A DNA stretch of 64,000 nucleotides from Olsenella urininfantis (GCF_900155635.1 NZ_LT732540.1:605185-669184), one strand, 5' to 3'. Positions 1 to 7,657 are shown, counted from the first letter of the stretch. The notes: generated by a model from the sequence alone, not told the origin. A program made the numbers and translations.

Positions 1-14
1 CCCGCCAAGGCGGG
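1..14 (-). terminator. Possible terminator hairpin after the C1 peptidase operon
   Basis: A six-pair stem (CCCGCC, AA loop, GGCGGG) lies 34 bp past the stop codon of the C1 peptidase gene that reads leftward. The window ends at the hairpin, so any T-run cannot be seen. It could equally belong to the next gene outside the window. Confidence 0.3.
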
Positions 15-47
15 TGCCCTTGTCACAGGCGGTTTGGGACGGCGTGG

Positions 48-1499
48 CTACGAGCGGGGCCTGCCAAGAGCCCGGCCCATGCCGCTCCAGGGCCCAACTT
101 CCACGGGCTCGGACTCGTCCCAGAGCTTGAGAAGCTCTGCGGGCACGAACTCGCGCCTCACGTCCACCTCGCCCCCGTAGAGGTTGAACCAGTCGGCGCT
201 CATGACGAGGAAGCCGTCCTTGCCCTGGTCCTTGCCCCAGCTGTTCTCCACGCGCCACGCCTTGGGGCGTCCGTCCTCGCCCAGCTCCACTCCCTGGAAG
301 GTCATGGCGTGGGTGAGGCAGGTCTCGTGGATGTCGACCATGTCCTGGCGCGACATGGAGAGGTCCACGCCGAAGAGGCCGTCGAGGTCCATGGCGTCGG
401 TGGAGAGAACGTACCTGAAGTCCTCGACGTGACGGGGGAACTTCTGCATGACGTCGCAGGCCATGGCAAGCGGGTAGCCTGCGCGCAGCGACGCCACGGC
501 GGCGTCCTCCAGCACCTCGGGCTCGACGTTGAGGAAGAGGCCGGGCATGCCGCCCATCACGGGATCGGTGAGGGTGAGGTGGTAGACCTTGCCGAAGGGA
601 AGCAGCGTGCCAGGGATGGAGACCAGGCTCACGAAGCCCTTGGGGTCAACCTGCACGTAGCGCTCGGCAAACTGCTGGGGCGTGATGCCAAAGTCGCGAA
701 GGATCAGAGAGGGCTTCTCGTCCTCGTCGCCCTCGCCCTTCTTGGGGGCGGGCTCGACGGGGGAGAGCTTAGCCTGATCGACCTTGGCGTCCTTGCCCAC
801 CTTGAGCTCGAAGTCGAAGGTGATGGGGGGCTCGCCCAGGCAGGTCGCAAGCACCTTCCAGACGTCCGCCATGATCTCCTGCTTGAGCTCCCGCAGCTCG
901 CCTGCGCCCCTGCCGGCCGCATGGGCCTTCCTGAGGGCCATGGTGCCCTTGCGCACCACACGCCAGAGCTGGTCGTTCATCTCGGAGGAGTTCTTGGAGC
1001 TGGCGGTCTCCGGCATGACGGACTTGGGCACCAGGCCGTACTTCGCGACCAGGTTCATGGCGGAGGGGTAGTAGCCACCGTCGCTCACGCCAAACTCCAT
1101 GAGGTACTCCACCTCGCGGGACTCGGTGGAGAGCTCGGCGGTCTGGATCGCGTACTCGAGGGTGGAGTTTGCCTTCTCGAGCTTGTCGTAGAACATGCCA
1201 TAGGCCTGGCTCAGCTCGAAGCTGTCGACGTCCAGGATGCGCATGGCCTCCTGTCGCAGCACATTGAAGGCGGAGAACATCCAGCAGCGGCCGCTCTGGC
1301 GCTGGTTGGTGATGTCCCCCACCTTGGGGATGGCGATGCCGTAGGTGTCGGTGTAGGTGCTCATGATGCTGTAGTCGCGCGCGGCGGCCATGACGCCCAT
1401 GGAGGTCGTGGCGTTGCGGGCGATGCGGCTGGCACGGCAGTTGGCGAAGGCCTCGTGTTGCTCACGACTCCAGTCGGGGGTGATTGCCTCTTCGGACAT
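48..1499 (-). CDS. pepC: C1-family cysteine aminopeptidase (PepC/bleomycin hydrolase type)
   Basis: Predicted cytosolic papain-fold aminopeptidase of 483 residues that would trim N-terminal residues from peptides. The catalytic cysteine is C72 in NQRQSGRCWMFSAFN, the histidine lies in THAMTFQGV and the asparagine in VENSWG, so the full Cys-His-Asn triad is present in the usual order. There is no signal peptide. Start: AAAGGAAT sits just upstream of the ATG at 1499. It is the downstream member of a two-gene tandem; the first gene ends 51 bp upstream, so co-transcription is likely. An acidic and lysine-rich insert around residues 240-265 (EGDEDEKPS region) distinguishes it from its neighbour. 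Family assignment is secure; true substrate preference (amino- versus endopeptidase) is not determined by sequence. Confidence 0.9.
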   Translation of the reverse strand: MSEEAITPDWSREQHEAFANCRASRIARNATTSMGVMAAARDYSIMSTYTDTYGIAIPKVGDITNQRQSGRCWMFSAFNVLRQEAMRILDVDSFELSQAYGMFYDKLEKANSTLEYAIQTAELSTESREVEYLMEFGVSDGGYYPSAMNLVAKYGLVPKSVMPETASSKNSSEMNDQLWRVVRKGTMALRKAHAAGRGAGELRELKQEIMADVWKVLATCLGEPPITFDFELKVGKDAKVDQAKLSPVEPAPKKGEGDEDEKPSLILRDFGITPQQFAERYVQVDPKGFVSLVSIPGTLLPFGKVYHLTLTDPVMGGMPGLFLNVEPEVLEDAAVASLRAGYPLAMACDVMQKFPRHVEDFRYVLSTDAMDLDGLFGVDLSMSRQDMVDIHETCLTHAMTFQGVELGEDGRPKAWRVENSWGKDQGKDGFLVMSADWFNLYGGEVDVRREFVPAELLKLWDESEPVEVGPWSGMGRALGRPRS

Positions 1500-1550
1500 G
1501 TGATTCCTTTCGTCTGCGGTATGCGGTGCGAGATGAAATCTCGGCCTGCC

Positions 1551-2900
1551 CTAGTGGGCGAGCGTTCCCATGGGGTCCCAGGGCTCGAGCACGATGGGCT
1601 CGCTGTCGAGGGCCGCCCTCTGATCCTCGCTCAGGTACTTCCTGTCCACGACCACCTGGTAGACGTACTCGTCAAACCAGGCGTCGGAGAGGGTGTCAAA
1701 GCCGTTGCGGCCATGGTCCTTGCCCCAGCTGTTCTCTATCTTCCAGAGCTCGGGCGATCCGTCCTCGCCTAGCCTGACGCCCTCGATGACCATGGCGTGG
1801 GTCATGACGGACTCGCCGAAGTCGAGCCTCTCGGCCTTGTCCATGCTGCCCTCGATGGCAAAGCCCATGAGGGTGTCCACGTCCAGCGCCGCGGTGTCCA
1901 TGATGCCCTCGTCGCCGAGGTAGCTCTGGTCCACGTCGCAGCCAAACCAGACGGGAAGCTCGTCCTTCAGCTGGGCGATGGCCACGCGCTTGAGCTCTGC
2001 GGGCTCCAGGTTGAGGTAGCGCACGGTACCGTCCTCAACCACGTTGCCCAGGCGGCTCACGGTGTAGCTACGGCCGAAGGGCTTGTCGGCGGTGGGGGCG
2101 CTGATGAGGGAGACGTAGTCGTCGAGCTCCATGGCGACGGCCTCTTTGAAGAACTCCTGGGGCGTGAAGCTGCCCGAGAGGACCAGCTTGTCGTCCTTGT
2201 CGCGCAGACGCACGTCAAAGCGCACGGGAGGCTCGCCCAGGCAGGTCACCAGCAGGTGGTAGACGTCGTCGAGCATCTCCTTCTTCATGGCGAGGAGGTC
2301 CTCCTCGCAGCAGCCCGCACCGGCGCTCTCGCGCAGGCGCTTCGCACAGGAGCGCAGGTAGCGCGTGAGGTACTTGTCCATCTCGCGCGTGCTCTCGGAG
2401 CAGGCGGTCTCGGGCATGGCCTCCTTGGGCACCACGCCGTACTTGCGCACCAGGCTCTTGAACATGTCCCACTGCCCACCGTCGCCAATGGGGTCTGCCA
2501 GCAGGAAGGCGAGCAGGCGACCAGAGAGGGGCTCGTCCAGGGTGTCCAGGACGTTCTCAAGGAACCAGTTGCTCTTTTCCAGCTTGTCGAAGAAGAGGGG
2601 GTAGGTCTGGCTCAGCTCGAAGGTCTTGAGGCCGTACTTCCTCATGATGCGGTAGCGCATGGTGTTCAGGCTGGCGAACATCCAGCAGCGACCCGAGTGC
2701 TTCTGGTCGCAGCGCTCGCCCTGCGTGAGGTCGATGTCGAACTGCAGGCCGTTGTTGGCCACGCCCTCGGGCACGCGGGCGGCCTTGCGCAGGCCCGCCG
2801 AGGTCACGGCGTTCTTCGCGACGATGTTGGCACGCTCGGCGAGGAAGTTCTCGCGAGAGTTCGCGAGGTCATCGACAGTGACGCTTCTCTTCTCGTCCAT
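1551..2900 (-). CDS. C1-family cysteine aminopeptidase, second paralogue
   Basis: A 449-residue relative of the next gene downstream. Catalytic cysteine C72 lies in DQKHSGRCWMFASLN, histidine in VMTHAMVIEGV and asparagine in KIENSWGKDHG; all three are intact. Cytosolic, with no signal peptide. AAGGAGGG precedes the ATG at 2900, a strong ribosome site that fixes the start. The two paralogues share the same order of motifs and identical cysteine position, so they look like an old tandem duplication that has diverged (the internal linker in the neighbour is longer). Such PepC pairs fit an asaccharolytic, peptide-using lifestyle known in this bacterial group; that link is inference. Its promoter region abuts a repeat array at 3047-3323. 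Confidence 0.9.
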   Translation of the reverse strand: MDEKRSVTVDDLANSRENFLAERANIVAKNAVTSAGLRKAARVPEGVANNGLQFDIDLTQGERCDQKHSGRCWMFASLNTMRYRIMRKYGLKTFELSQTYPLFFDKLEKSNWFLENVLDTLDEPLSGRLLAFLLADPIGDGGQWDMFKSLVRKYGVVPKEAMPETACSESTREMDKYLTRYLRSCAKRLRESAGAGCCEEDLLAMKKEMLDDVYHLLVTCLGEPPVRFDVRLRDKDDKLVLSGSFTPQEFFKEAVAMELDDYVSLISAPTADKPFGRSYTVSRLGNVVEDGTVRYLNLEPAELKRVAIAQLKDELPVWFGCDVDQSYLGDEGIMDTAALDVDTLMGFAIEGSMDKAERLDFGESVMTHAMVIEGVRLGEDGSPELWKIENSWGKDHGRNGFDTLSDAWFDEYVYQVVVDRKYLSEDQRAALDSEPIVLEPWDPMGTLAH

Positions 2901-3046
2901 GGTGGTCCCTCCTTAGGGGTCCTGTCGTTGTTCAGCCCCTCGAGGATAGCACGCTAGCTGCGACTTCTTGGCTTGCGAGGCATCACATCATGTGTTGGTT
3001 ACGTGAGCTGAGCGCCGGCGCGTCTGTCCGGTGCGACCGCTCTGCA

Positions 3047-3323
3047 GGTGGGCCAACGCGCGTCCTTCGGCCGAGAGACGACTGCGATGTCGTGCTGACC
3101 CACCTTCCTCCCGCCTGCGGGTGGGCCAATACGCACTTTTCCACTGGGGAGGCCCTCAGATGCCGCGTTGGCCCACCAAAAGGGCCTCCCCAGGTGGGCC
3201 AACGCGTGCTTTTCGAATGTGCGGCCTCGCATACGTCGCGTCTGTCCACCAATGTCGCCTCTCGGGGTGGGTGAATGCGCATTTCGCAATGTCTGGAGGC
3301 CGAACGCGTCGCCTTCACCCACA
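3047..3323. repeat. 73-bp-period array of four 58-bp palindromic-ended units (array A)
   Basis: Four units at 3047-3104, 3120-3177, 3193-3250 and 3266-3323, each exactly 58 bp, are separated by 15-bp linkers of unrelated sequence. Each unit begins with GGTGGGCCAACGCG or a close variant and ends with the same motif inverted (for example CGCGTTGGCCCACC at 3164-3177). The middle 30 bp differ between units. A decayed right end (CGCGTCTGTCC) ending near 3031 suggests a fifth unit at the left. The array fills the gap between the divergent peptidase and CCA-enzyme genes. The 73-bp period is not a multiple of three, and neither strand encodes a convincing protein. Function unknown. Confidence 0.85.
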
Positions 3324-3434
3324 CACCCTGACTACGAGTCGTGCGCGAGAGGGCACGACAGCGCGTGTACGGCATATACTGCTGGAAACGCCGGCCGCGA
3401 AGGATTGCCGGCAACGTCGCCCTGAAAGGGTCCC

Positions 3435-4841
3435 GTGAAGATGAGCCTGCTCGCGCCCGAAGCCCCTCTCTACGAGTTGCCCGACCACGCTCTCAGGGTG
3501 ATCCATGCCCTTGAGTCGGCAGGGTTCGATGCCTGGGTTGTGGGCGGGTGGGTGCGAGACGCGCTCAGGGGGGTCGAACCACAAGACGTGGACGTGACCA
3601 GCTCTGCCCCCTGGCAGCAGGCGAAGTCCTGCCTCGAGGCCGCGGGAATCGCCGTGCGCGAGACGGGCACCGCCCATGGGACCGTGACCGCTGTGGTGGA
3701 CGCCCGTCCCATAGAGGTCACCACCTATCGCGTTGAGGGGAGCTACTCCGACCATCGCCATCCCGACGAGGTGCACTTCGTGACGGACGTGCGAGATGAC
3801 CTGGCGCGGCGCGACTTCACGATCAACGCCATGGCCTTCCATCCCCGGCGTGGCCTCCTCGACCCCTTCGGGGGAAGGGCGGACCTCGCGCGAGGCGTGA
3901 TACGGGCGGTGGGCGACCCGAGGCTCCGCTTCGAGGAGGACGCCCTTCGCGTGCTGAGGGCCGTGCGCTTCGCCTGCAGGCTGGGCTTTGACATAGAGCC
4001 CGCGACGCATGCGGCGCTCGTCGCGTCGGCGTCCGGGCTCGATGACATAGCCCAGGAGCGCGTGGGGCAGGAGATGGAGGGCATAGTCTCCAGCGGCCGC
4101 GTGGGATGGGCGCTGCTCAACGCGGGCGAGCCCCTCTTCCATGCGATTCCCGAGCTGCGCGCAATGCGAGGGTTCGACCAGCGAAGTCCCTACCACAGCT
4201 ACGACGTGCTCGAGCACACGGCGTGCGTGTGCAAGGCGGTGGAGGAGTTCACAGGGGGGCTTGCCTCCGACGAGCTGCGCTGGGCGGCACTTCTGCATGA
4301 CGTCGCGAAGCCGCTCTGCTTCACGCTCGACCAGGAGGGGAGGGGCCACTTCTACGGGCATCCCCAGCAGGGCGCCAAAATGGCCGAGCGCATCATGCGC
4401 AGGCTTTCTCTGCCCAACAGCCTGGTCCTTCCCGTGCGCACGCTGGTGAGGTTGCATGACCACATGGTGATGGCATCGGGGCGCTCCATCAGGCGCACCC
4501 TGCTCAAGTTCGAGAAGGCCTGCCCGGGCCGCGCGAGAGAGCTCTGCTTCGCGCTCATAGACCTCAAGCGCGCGGACGCGGTTTCCAAGACCCCCGCTGC
4601 GGCGCGGTATGCGGTGGAGGTCGATCAGGTCACCATGGCGCTCAGGCGCGAGCTGGCGTCGGGCGCGGTCTGGAAGCTGCGCGACCTTACCGTGAGCGGG
4701 GCTGACGTCATGGCCGAGACGGGCATTGCCCCAGGTCCCGGCGTGGGTATCATCCTGGACGGGCTGCTCTCGTCCGTGGTAAACGGGGACCTGCCCAACG
4801 AGCGCGAGCAGCTGCTCGCCGCCATCCGCCTGAGGGGGTAG
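3435..4841 (+). CDS. cca: CCA tRNA nucleotidyltransferase
   Basis: Adds or repairs the CCA 3' end of tRNAs, a 468-residue class II nucleotidyltransferase. The N-terminal catalytic signature is GGWVRDAL followed by PQDVDV (residues about 36-52), giving the GG-x-RD and metal-binding DxD features; RRDFTINAMAF is the next conserved block. A C-terminal HD domain carries LLHDVAKP near residue 285 and a later RLHDHM, so the long HD-containing form is present. Start: GTG at 3435 preceded by GAAAGGG; an ATG two codons later is an alternative. A -10-like TATACT lies at 3375-3380. The gene stands alone: a repeat array is upstream and a decayed mobile element downstream. Confidence 0.92.
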   Translation: MKMSLLAPEAPLYELPDHALRVIHALESAGFDAWVVGGWVRDALRGVEPQDVDVTSSAPWQQAKSCLEAAGIAVRETGTAHGTVTAVVDARPIEVTTYRVEGSYSDHRHPDEVHFVTDVRDDLARRDFTINAMAFHPRRGLLDPFGGRADLARGVIRAVGDPRLRFEEDALRVLRAVRFACRLGFDIEPATHAALVASASGLDDIAQERVGQEMEGIVSSGRVGWALLNAGEPLFHAIPELRAMRGFDQRSPYHSYDVLEHTACVCKAVEEFTGGLASDELRWAALLHDVAKPLCFTLDQEGRGHFYGHPQQGAKMAERIMRRLSLPNSLVLPVRTLVRLHDHMVMASGRSIRRTLLKFEKACPGRARELCFALIDLKRADAVSKTPAAARYAVEVDQVTMALRRELASGAVWKLRDLTVSGADVMAETGIAPGPGVGIILDGLLSSVVNGDLPNEREQLLAAIRLRG

Positions 4842-4962
4842 GGGCTCGGGCAAATGTCCGTGGACTCCATCCGCAAAAAATGTCTTTGGATATCTCGGAA
4901 GGTAACTCCTGTGTAACTCAAAGAAGTGTCATTTCGCGAATATGTTCACATGCCCTTGGTAA

Positions 4963-5372
4963 TCAAGTATCAGCTCCCGCGTGAACGGCTGGAAGAGATA
5001 TGCCACACGATTGGTAGCTGTTCCTCTCCTTGAGGGAGAACGACTCGTACTCCGCCGACTGCCACACGAGCGGCGAGCCCGGGAATATCTCGCGGAAGCG
5101 GTATCGCCGGTCGCTCGCGAACTCCAGCAGTTGCTCGTAGAAGTGCTGCGTCAGCGCGTCGGAGTGCGCCGTCACGAGGTTCTGCGGCTTGGGGTTTCGC
5201 CCCATGTGCCATATCGAGGCCATCGAGACGGTGGAGCTCTTCGCCGTGCGCGGGGGCATCGAGACGCTGAGGAACTCGGCCTCGGCGCTGGTCTCGAACC
5301 ATTGCAGCTCGCGGCACAGGCGCATGAGCCGGGAGGGGTGCGAGGGCGTGTCCGGTGGATGTGCCCCCAGTC
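4963..5372 (-). pseudogene. Phage terminase large subunit, N-terminal fragment
   Basis: The reading frame resembles the ATPase start of phage terminase large subunits: LSVSMPPRTAKSSTVSMASI matches the Walker A region (family form PPRHGKS), followed by WHMGRNPKP, FYEQLLEFASD and YRFREIFPGS in family order. The frame then ends near ERNSYQSCGIS, just where the Walker B and nuclease parts should begin, so roughly three quarters of the protein is missing. Upstream, an in-frame TGA precedes codons that still look related (LGAHPPDTPSHPSRLM). The usual His-Gly of the Walker A is Thr-Ala here. The fragment cannot package DNA; it marks a former prophage. Confidence 0.6.
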
Positions 5373-5540
5373 CGTCTCAGTTGGCGCTCGTTTGCTCTCT
5401 GCAACAAAAAAGTCCCTCAGCCGAAGCCACGGGGCCAGTCGCGCGCATGTTCCGGCCCGCGCGCCGCGCCGCTGGAGGCGGGGCAGGGTCCCGCCTCCCC
5501 AGACCGGGCTAGTGTAATCCACAGACTAGAACTAATCGAA

Positions 5541-5807
5541 TTAGCCTGTCGGCTGGTCTGTCCTGCCGCCCTCCACTACGGTGAACGTCGGCTTGGGCTG
5601 GCTCTTGTCGCTCGCCCACTCGGGCGCTACGAGCGTGGTGAAGAGGCCGCAGTCGTCGCACGCCTCGTAGGCGGCATCGGGGTTGAGCGTGCCCGCGAGC
5701 CGTGTCTTGTGCCCGCAACGGGGGCAAAGCCTGACCTGCCTCGCCATGGAGCGGAAGTAGGGGTTCGTAACCGGCCTGTCGAAGAGGCCGTCTTGGCTGA
5801 GTCGCAT
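5541..5807 (-). CDS. Small zinc-ribbon protein, mobile-element associated
   Basis: An 88-residue protein beginning MRLSQDGLFDRPVTNPYF. Two cysteine pairs, CPRCGHK and CDDCGLF, about 25 residues apart, predict one structural zinc site. The ATG lies one base after the stop codon of the recombinase fragment (TGA-G-ATG), so the two were read as an operon. The N-terminal LFDRPVTNPYFRSM segment is reminiscent of short motifs in replication or partner-binding proteins, but I do not recognise the family. It may still be intact, although its context is decayed. No function is claimed. Confidence 0.55.
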   Translation of the reverse strand: MRLSQDGLFDRPVTNPYFRSMARQVRLCPRCGHKTRLAGTLNPDAAYEACDDCGLFTTLVAPEWASDKSQPKPTFTVVEGGRTDQPTG

Positions 5808-5808
5808 C

Positions 5809-6178
5809 TCAAGCTGCCTTCCTGAGCTTGTACCACGTGGTCTTGCCGACTCCCAACGTCTCCCAAGCCTCCTTGGCCGTGATTTCCCCGCTATCGACCA
5901 TTTTCGTGAGGTCGCGAAATTGTTGCTCGTCGTACTCCACGGGCTTGCGGCCAATGCGGAAGTCGGGGTTGTTGGCCCGCGCGACCTCCATGCCCTCGGC
6001 GAGCCTCTGGACGATCATGTCGCGGTCGAACTCGGCCATGGCGAACATGACGGTCAGCATCATGCGCCCCATGGGGGTGTCCTCGACGGTGCCCATGTTG
6101 AGCACCCGCACCGTCACGCCGCGCTCCATGAGGTCGCGCACGAGCTCGCAGCCGCCGAGCGAGGTACGCGCTATCGAA
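5809..6178 (-). pseudogene. Serine recombinase (resolvase/invertase), C-terminal part
   Basis: The frame reads SIARTSLGG, then GVTVRVLNMGT, MLTVMFAMAEFDRDMIVQRL and a terminal helix-turn-helix (ITAKEAWETLGVGKTTWYKL). This is the second half of the catalytic domain, the long E helix and the DNA-binding end of a small serine recombinase. The first 60 or so residues, including the catalytic serine, are missing: at about 6173-6180 the sequence changes to the start of a methyltransferase gene in another frame. It is therefore non-functional as a recombinase. It overlaps nothing downstream and is followed after one base by the zinc-ribbon gene. Confidence 0.75.
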
Positions 6179-6301
6179 GTTGCGGTTGTAGACGTCAAGC
6201 GCAGGTTTCCAGTTGTCGTATGCGGCGAGTAGCTTAAACCCCGCATTCTTGAAGCCAAGAGACATACCGCCGCAACCTGAGAACAGATCAACGGCTGCCA
6301 T
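6173..6301 (-). pseudogene. DNA cytosine-5 methyltransferase, first 43 codons
   Basis: From the ATG at 6301 the frame reads MAAVDLFSGCGGMSLGF, then AYDNWKPALDVYNRNFD. DLFSGCGGMSLGF is motif I (AdoMet binding) of C5 DNA methyltransferases, normally found at the very N-terminus, and the following segment matches motif II. After about residue 43 the frame runs into resolvase DNA and loses similarity, so the catalytic PC motif and target-recognition region are absent. The fusion point suggests a deletion between two genes that once lay in the same orientation. The original gene was probably part of a restriction-modification or phage methylation function. Confidence 0.7.
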
Positions 6302-7234
6302 GCGAACGCTATGCTCCCCGCCAGCGCTCAGCGCCACTACCCCCCCAGTTCCGTTTGCATAGCTGCACAAAATACCCACCTATACCTTCTCCTGCAAGCT
6401 AACTATGACACCAGTTGCCGCACGTTGCTTGCCACACCCTTTGCCGTCAACGCTCAATCTCCCGGAATCACGGCCAGGAGAGAAGAGCGCCTGCGAGTAT
6501 GTACTTCATCCCGGACAGAAATATTAACCGCTTCATTTCCCAAGCTTGTACCACGAGAAGGACAGCTGGGCTGAAAGATGAGATTGGCTCACGCGCATCG
6601 TTTTCGCCATTGTGACGTTTGAAGATTTCTATGCCACCAACCTTGGCCGCCGGCCCGGTTGCGCGCTACGTTGTTGCGGGTAGTCCGCAGCCCGGCCGTC
6701 CATGCCCAGCGGGGCCTACTGCGAGTCGTTTAGCGTCATGTCCGTCATGCGTCACGCCCGCCCAGCGGCGTACACCCTACGCGTGCCCGTCCGGTCTGCT
6801 ACCGTCACTCACTCCGTCGCGCACAACCGGTCCATCGTCCAGCGTGGGCGGCATAGACCTCACGGCAACGGTCACGGCGGCAGCCACTGCAAGCCACCAG
6901 CCAGCCTATCTCGGCTGCACACGCAGCAGCTCTCACGCGCGCCGCACGGCCCAGAAGCCCAGCAGCGTCCCAGACGCCCCCAGTGTCAGCTCAACATCGA
7001 TGCCAAGACGGTCGAGCACCTGAAGGCGCGGAAGAAGCTCCATCGCAAGGAGTTCGACCTGCTTTGCAAGGAGCAGAAGCGCGAGACGCCGGTCTGCTGC
7101 TCTGACAAGGGCGATTACATTGTGCCCGAGAATGACGAGCAGGCAGCTCTGCTCATCGGAAACCTGCTCTCCCAGCCACCCGCCGGTAAACTGGTTGAGA
7201 AAGATCCACTGAGGATGGCGGCTTAGAAGCCGTA
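6302..7234. other. Degenerate mobile-element DNA without an intact gene
   Basis: No convincing complete gene was found here. On the plus strand, 6985-7226 reads as about 80 charged residues (including EHLKARKKLHRKEFDLLCKE and IVPENDEQAALLIGNLL) ending in a normal stop; it lacks a start and may be the tail of a broken phage or plasmid gene of unknown family. The remainder (6302-6980) has frequent stops on both strands. Confidence 0.4.
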
Positions 7235-7283
7235 TTGTGTCCTCAATTGTGTCCTGGTTTCCGTTGTGTCCTGATTGTGTCCT
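7235..7283. repeat. Four direct repeats of TTGTGTCCT
   Basis: TTGTGTCCT occurs at 7235-7243, 7247-7255, 7264-7272 and 7275-7283, start-to-start spacings 12, 17 and 11 bp. They lie 70-120 bp from the 3' end of tRNA-Glu, where the arm-binding sites of a tyrosine integrase would lie in an attachment site. That role is inference; no integrase gene remains. Confidence 0.6.
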
Positions 7284-7354
7284 AGAGGGGAGGAGAGATG
7301 GCCTACATAAAAACAAACAGGCCACCGGATTGTACCGATGACCTGCGAAGTTTT

Positions 7355-7430
7355 TGGTAGCCCGTACCAGATTCGAACTGGTGATCTCCGCCTTGAGAGG
7401 GCGGCGTCCTAACCGCTAGACGAACGGGCC
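7355..7430 (-). tRNA. tRNA-Glu (anticodon CTC), copy 2
   Basis: A 76-nt cloverleaf with an encoded CCA end. Acceptor arm GGCCCGT/ACGGGCT, discriminator A, TTCGAAT T-loop, anticodon loop CTCTCAA giving CTC (reads GAG). Identical over its whole length to the copy at 7453-7528, and last in the three-tRNA transcript. Its 3' end borders the decayed mobile element. Confidence 0.96.
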
Positions 7431-7452
7431 AAAGGCGCCTGAAGGGAACAGA

Positions 7453-7528
7453 TGGTAGCCCGTACCAGATTCGAACTGGTGATCTCCGCCTTGAGAGGGC
7501 GGCGTCCTAACCGCTAGACGAACGGGCC
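7453..7528 (-). tRNA. tRNA-Glu (anticodon CTC), copy 1
   Basis: A 76-nt gene with encoded CCA, identical to 7355-7430. Middle gene of the tRNA-Gln/Glu/Glu transcript. A GAG-reading tRNA was the only Glu isoacceptor seen here; the UUC isoacceptor must be elsewhere. Confidence 0.96.
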
Positions 7529-7550
7529 ATGCTCTGTGCCAGGCAACACA

Positions 7551-7624
7551 TGGCTGGGACGGAGAGAATCGAACTCCCACTGACGGAACCAGAATCCGCT
7601 GTCCTACCGTTAGACGACGTCCCA
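7551..7624 (-). tRNA. tRNA-Gln (anticodon CTG)
   Basis: A 74-nt gene starting TGGGACG with 3' CGTCCCAGCCA (discriminator G, encoded CCA). The anticodon loop TTCTGGT gives CTG, reading CAG. First gene of the tRNA operon; a promoter lies 34-62 bp upstream. Confidence 0.95.
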
Positions 7625-7657
7625 ATCACAGTGTTGTGCGCTTCAGCGCGAGAATGA

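Larger units (their letters stand above)
4963..7354 (-). mobile_element. Decayed prophage or integrative element beside tRNA-Glu
   Basis: About 2.4 kb between cca and the 3' end of a tRNA-Glu gene holds only fragments of mobile-element genes, nearly all on the minus strand: a terminase head (4963-5372), a small zinc-ribbon protein (5541-5807), the C-terminal part of a serine recombinase (5809 to about 6178) joined to the first 43 codons of a cytosine-5 DNA methyltransferase (6173-6301), about 900 bp with no intact gene, and four TTGTGTCCT repeats 70-120 bp from the tRNA. Local composition is more AT-rich and irregular than the flanks. Insertion at a tRNA 3' end is typical of integrases, but no integrase gene and no duplicated tRNA end were found, so exact boundaries are inferred. 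Confidence 0.65.

Noticed and set aside
2999..3322. A 107-codon open frame and others across array A
   Set aside because: Frames arise from GC-rich repeats; the 73-bp period shifts frame each unit and no protein motif is visible.
3047..3323. CRISPR array
   Set aside because: Spacing is regular, but no long constant repeat exists; only about 14 bp at each unit end is shared and both linkers and interiors vary. No cas genes are in the window.
3315..4853. 512-codon open frame on the minus strand
   Set aside because: Antisense to cca, whose catalytic and HD motifs are clear.
4842..4962. Right attachment site copy of the tRNA-Glu 3' end
   Set aside because: No segment resembling the last 15-20 bases of tRNA-Glu could be found near the far end of the element.
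6933..7325. 130-codon leucine-rich frame on the minus strand
   Set aside because: Overlaps a more protein-like plus-strand fragment and has shadow composition; no recognisable domain.
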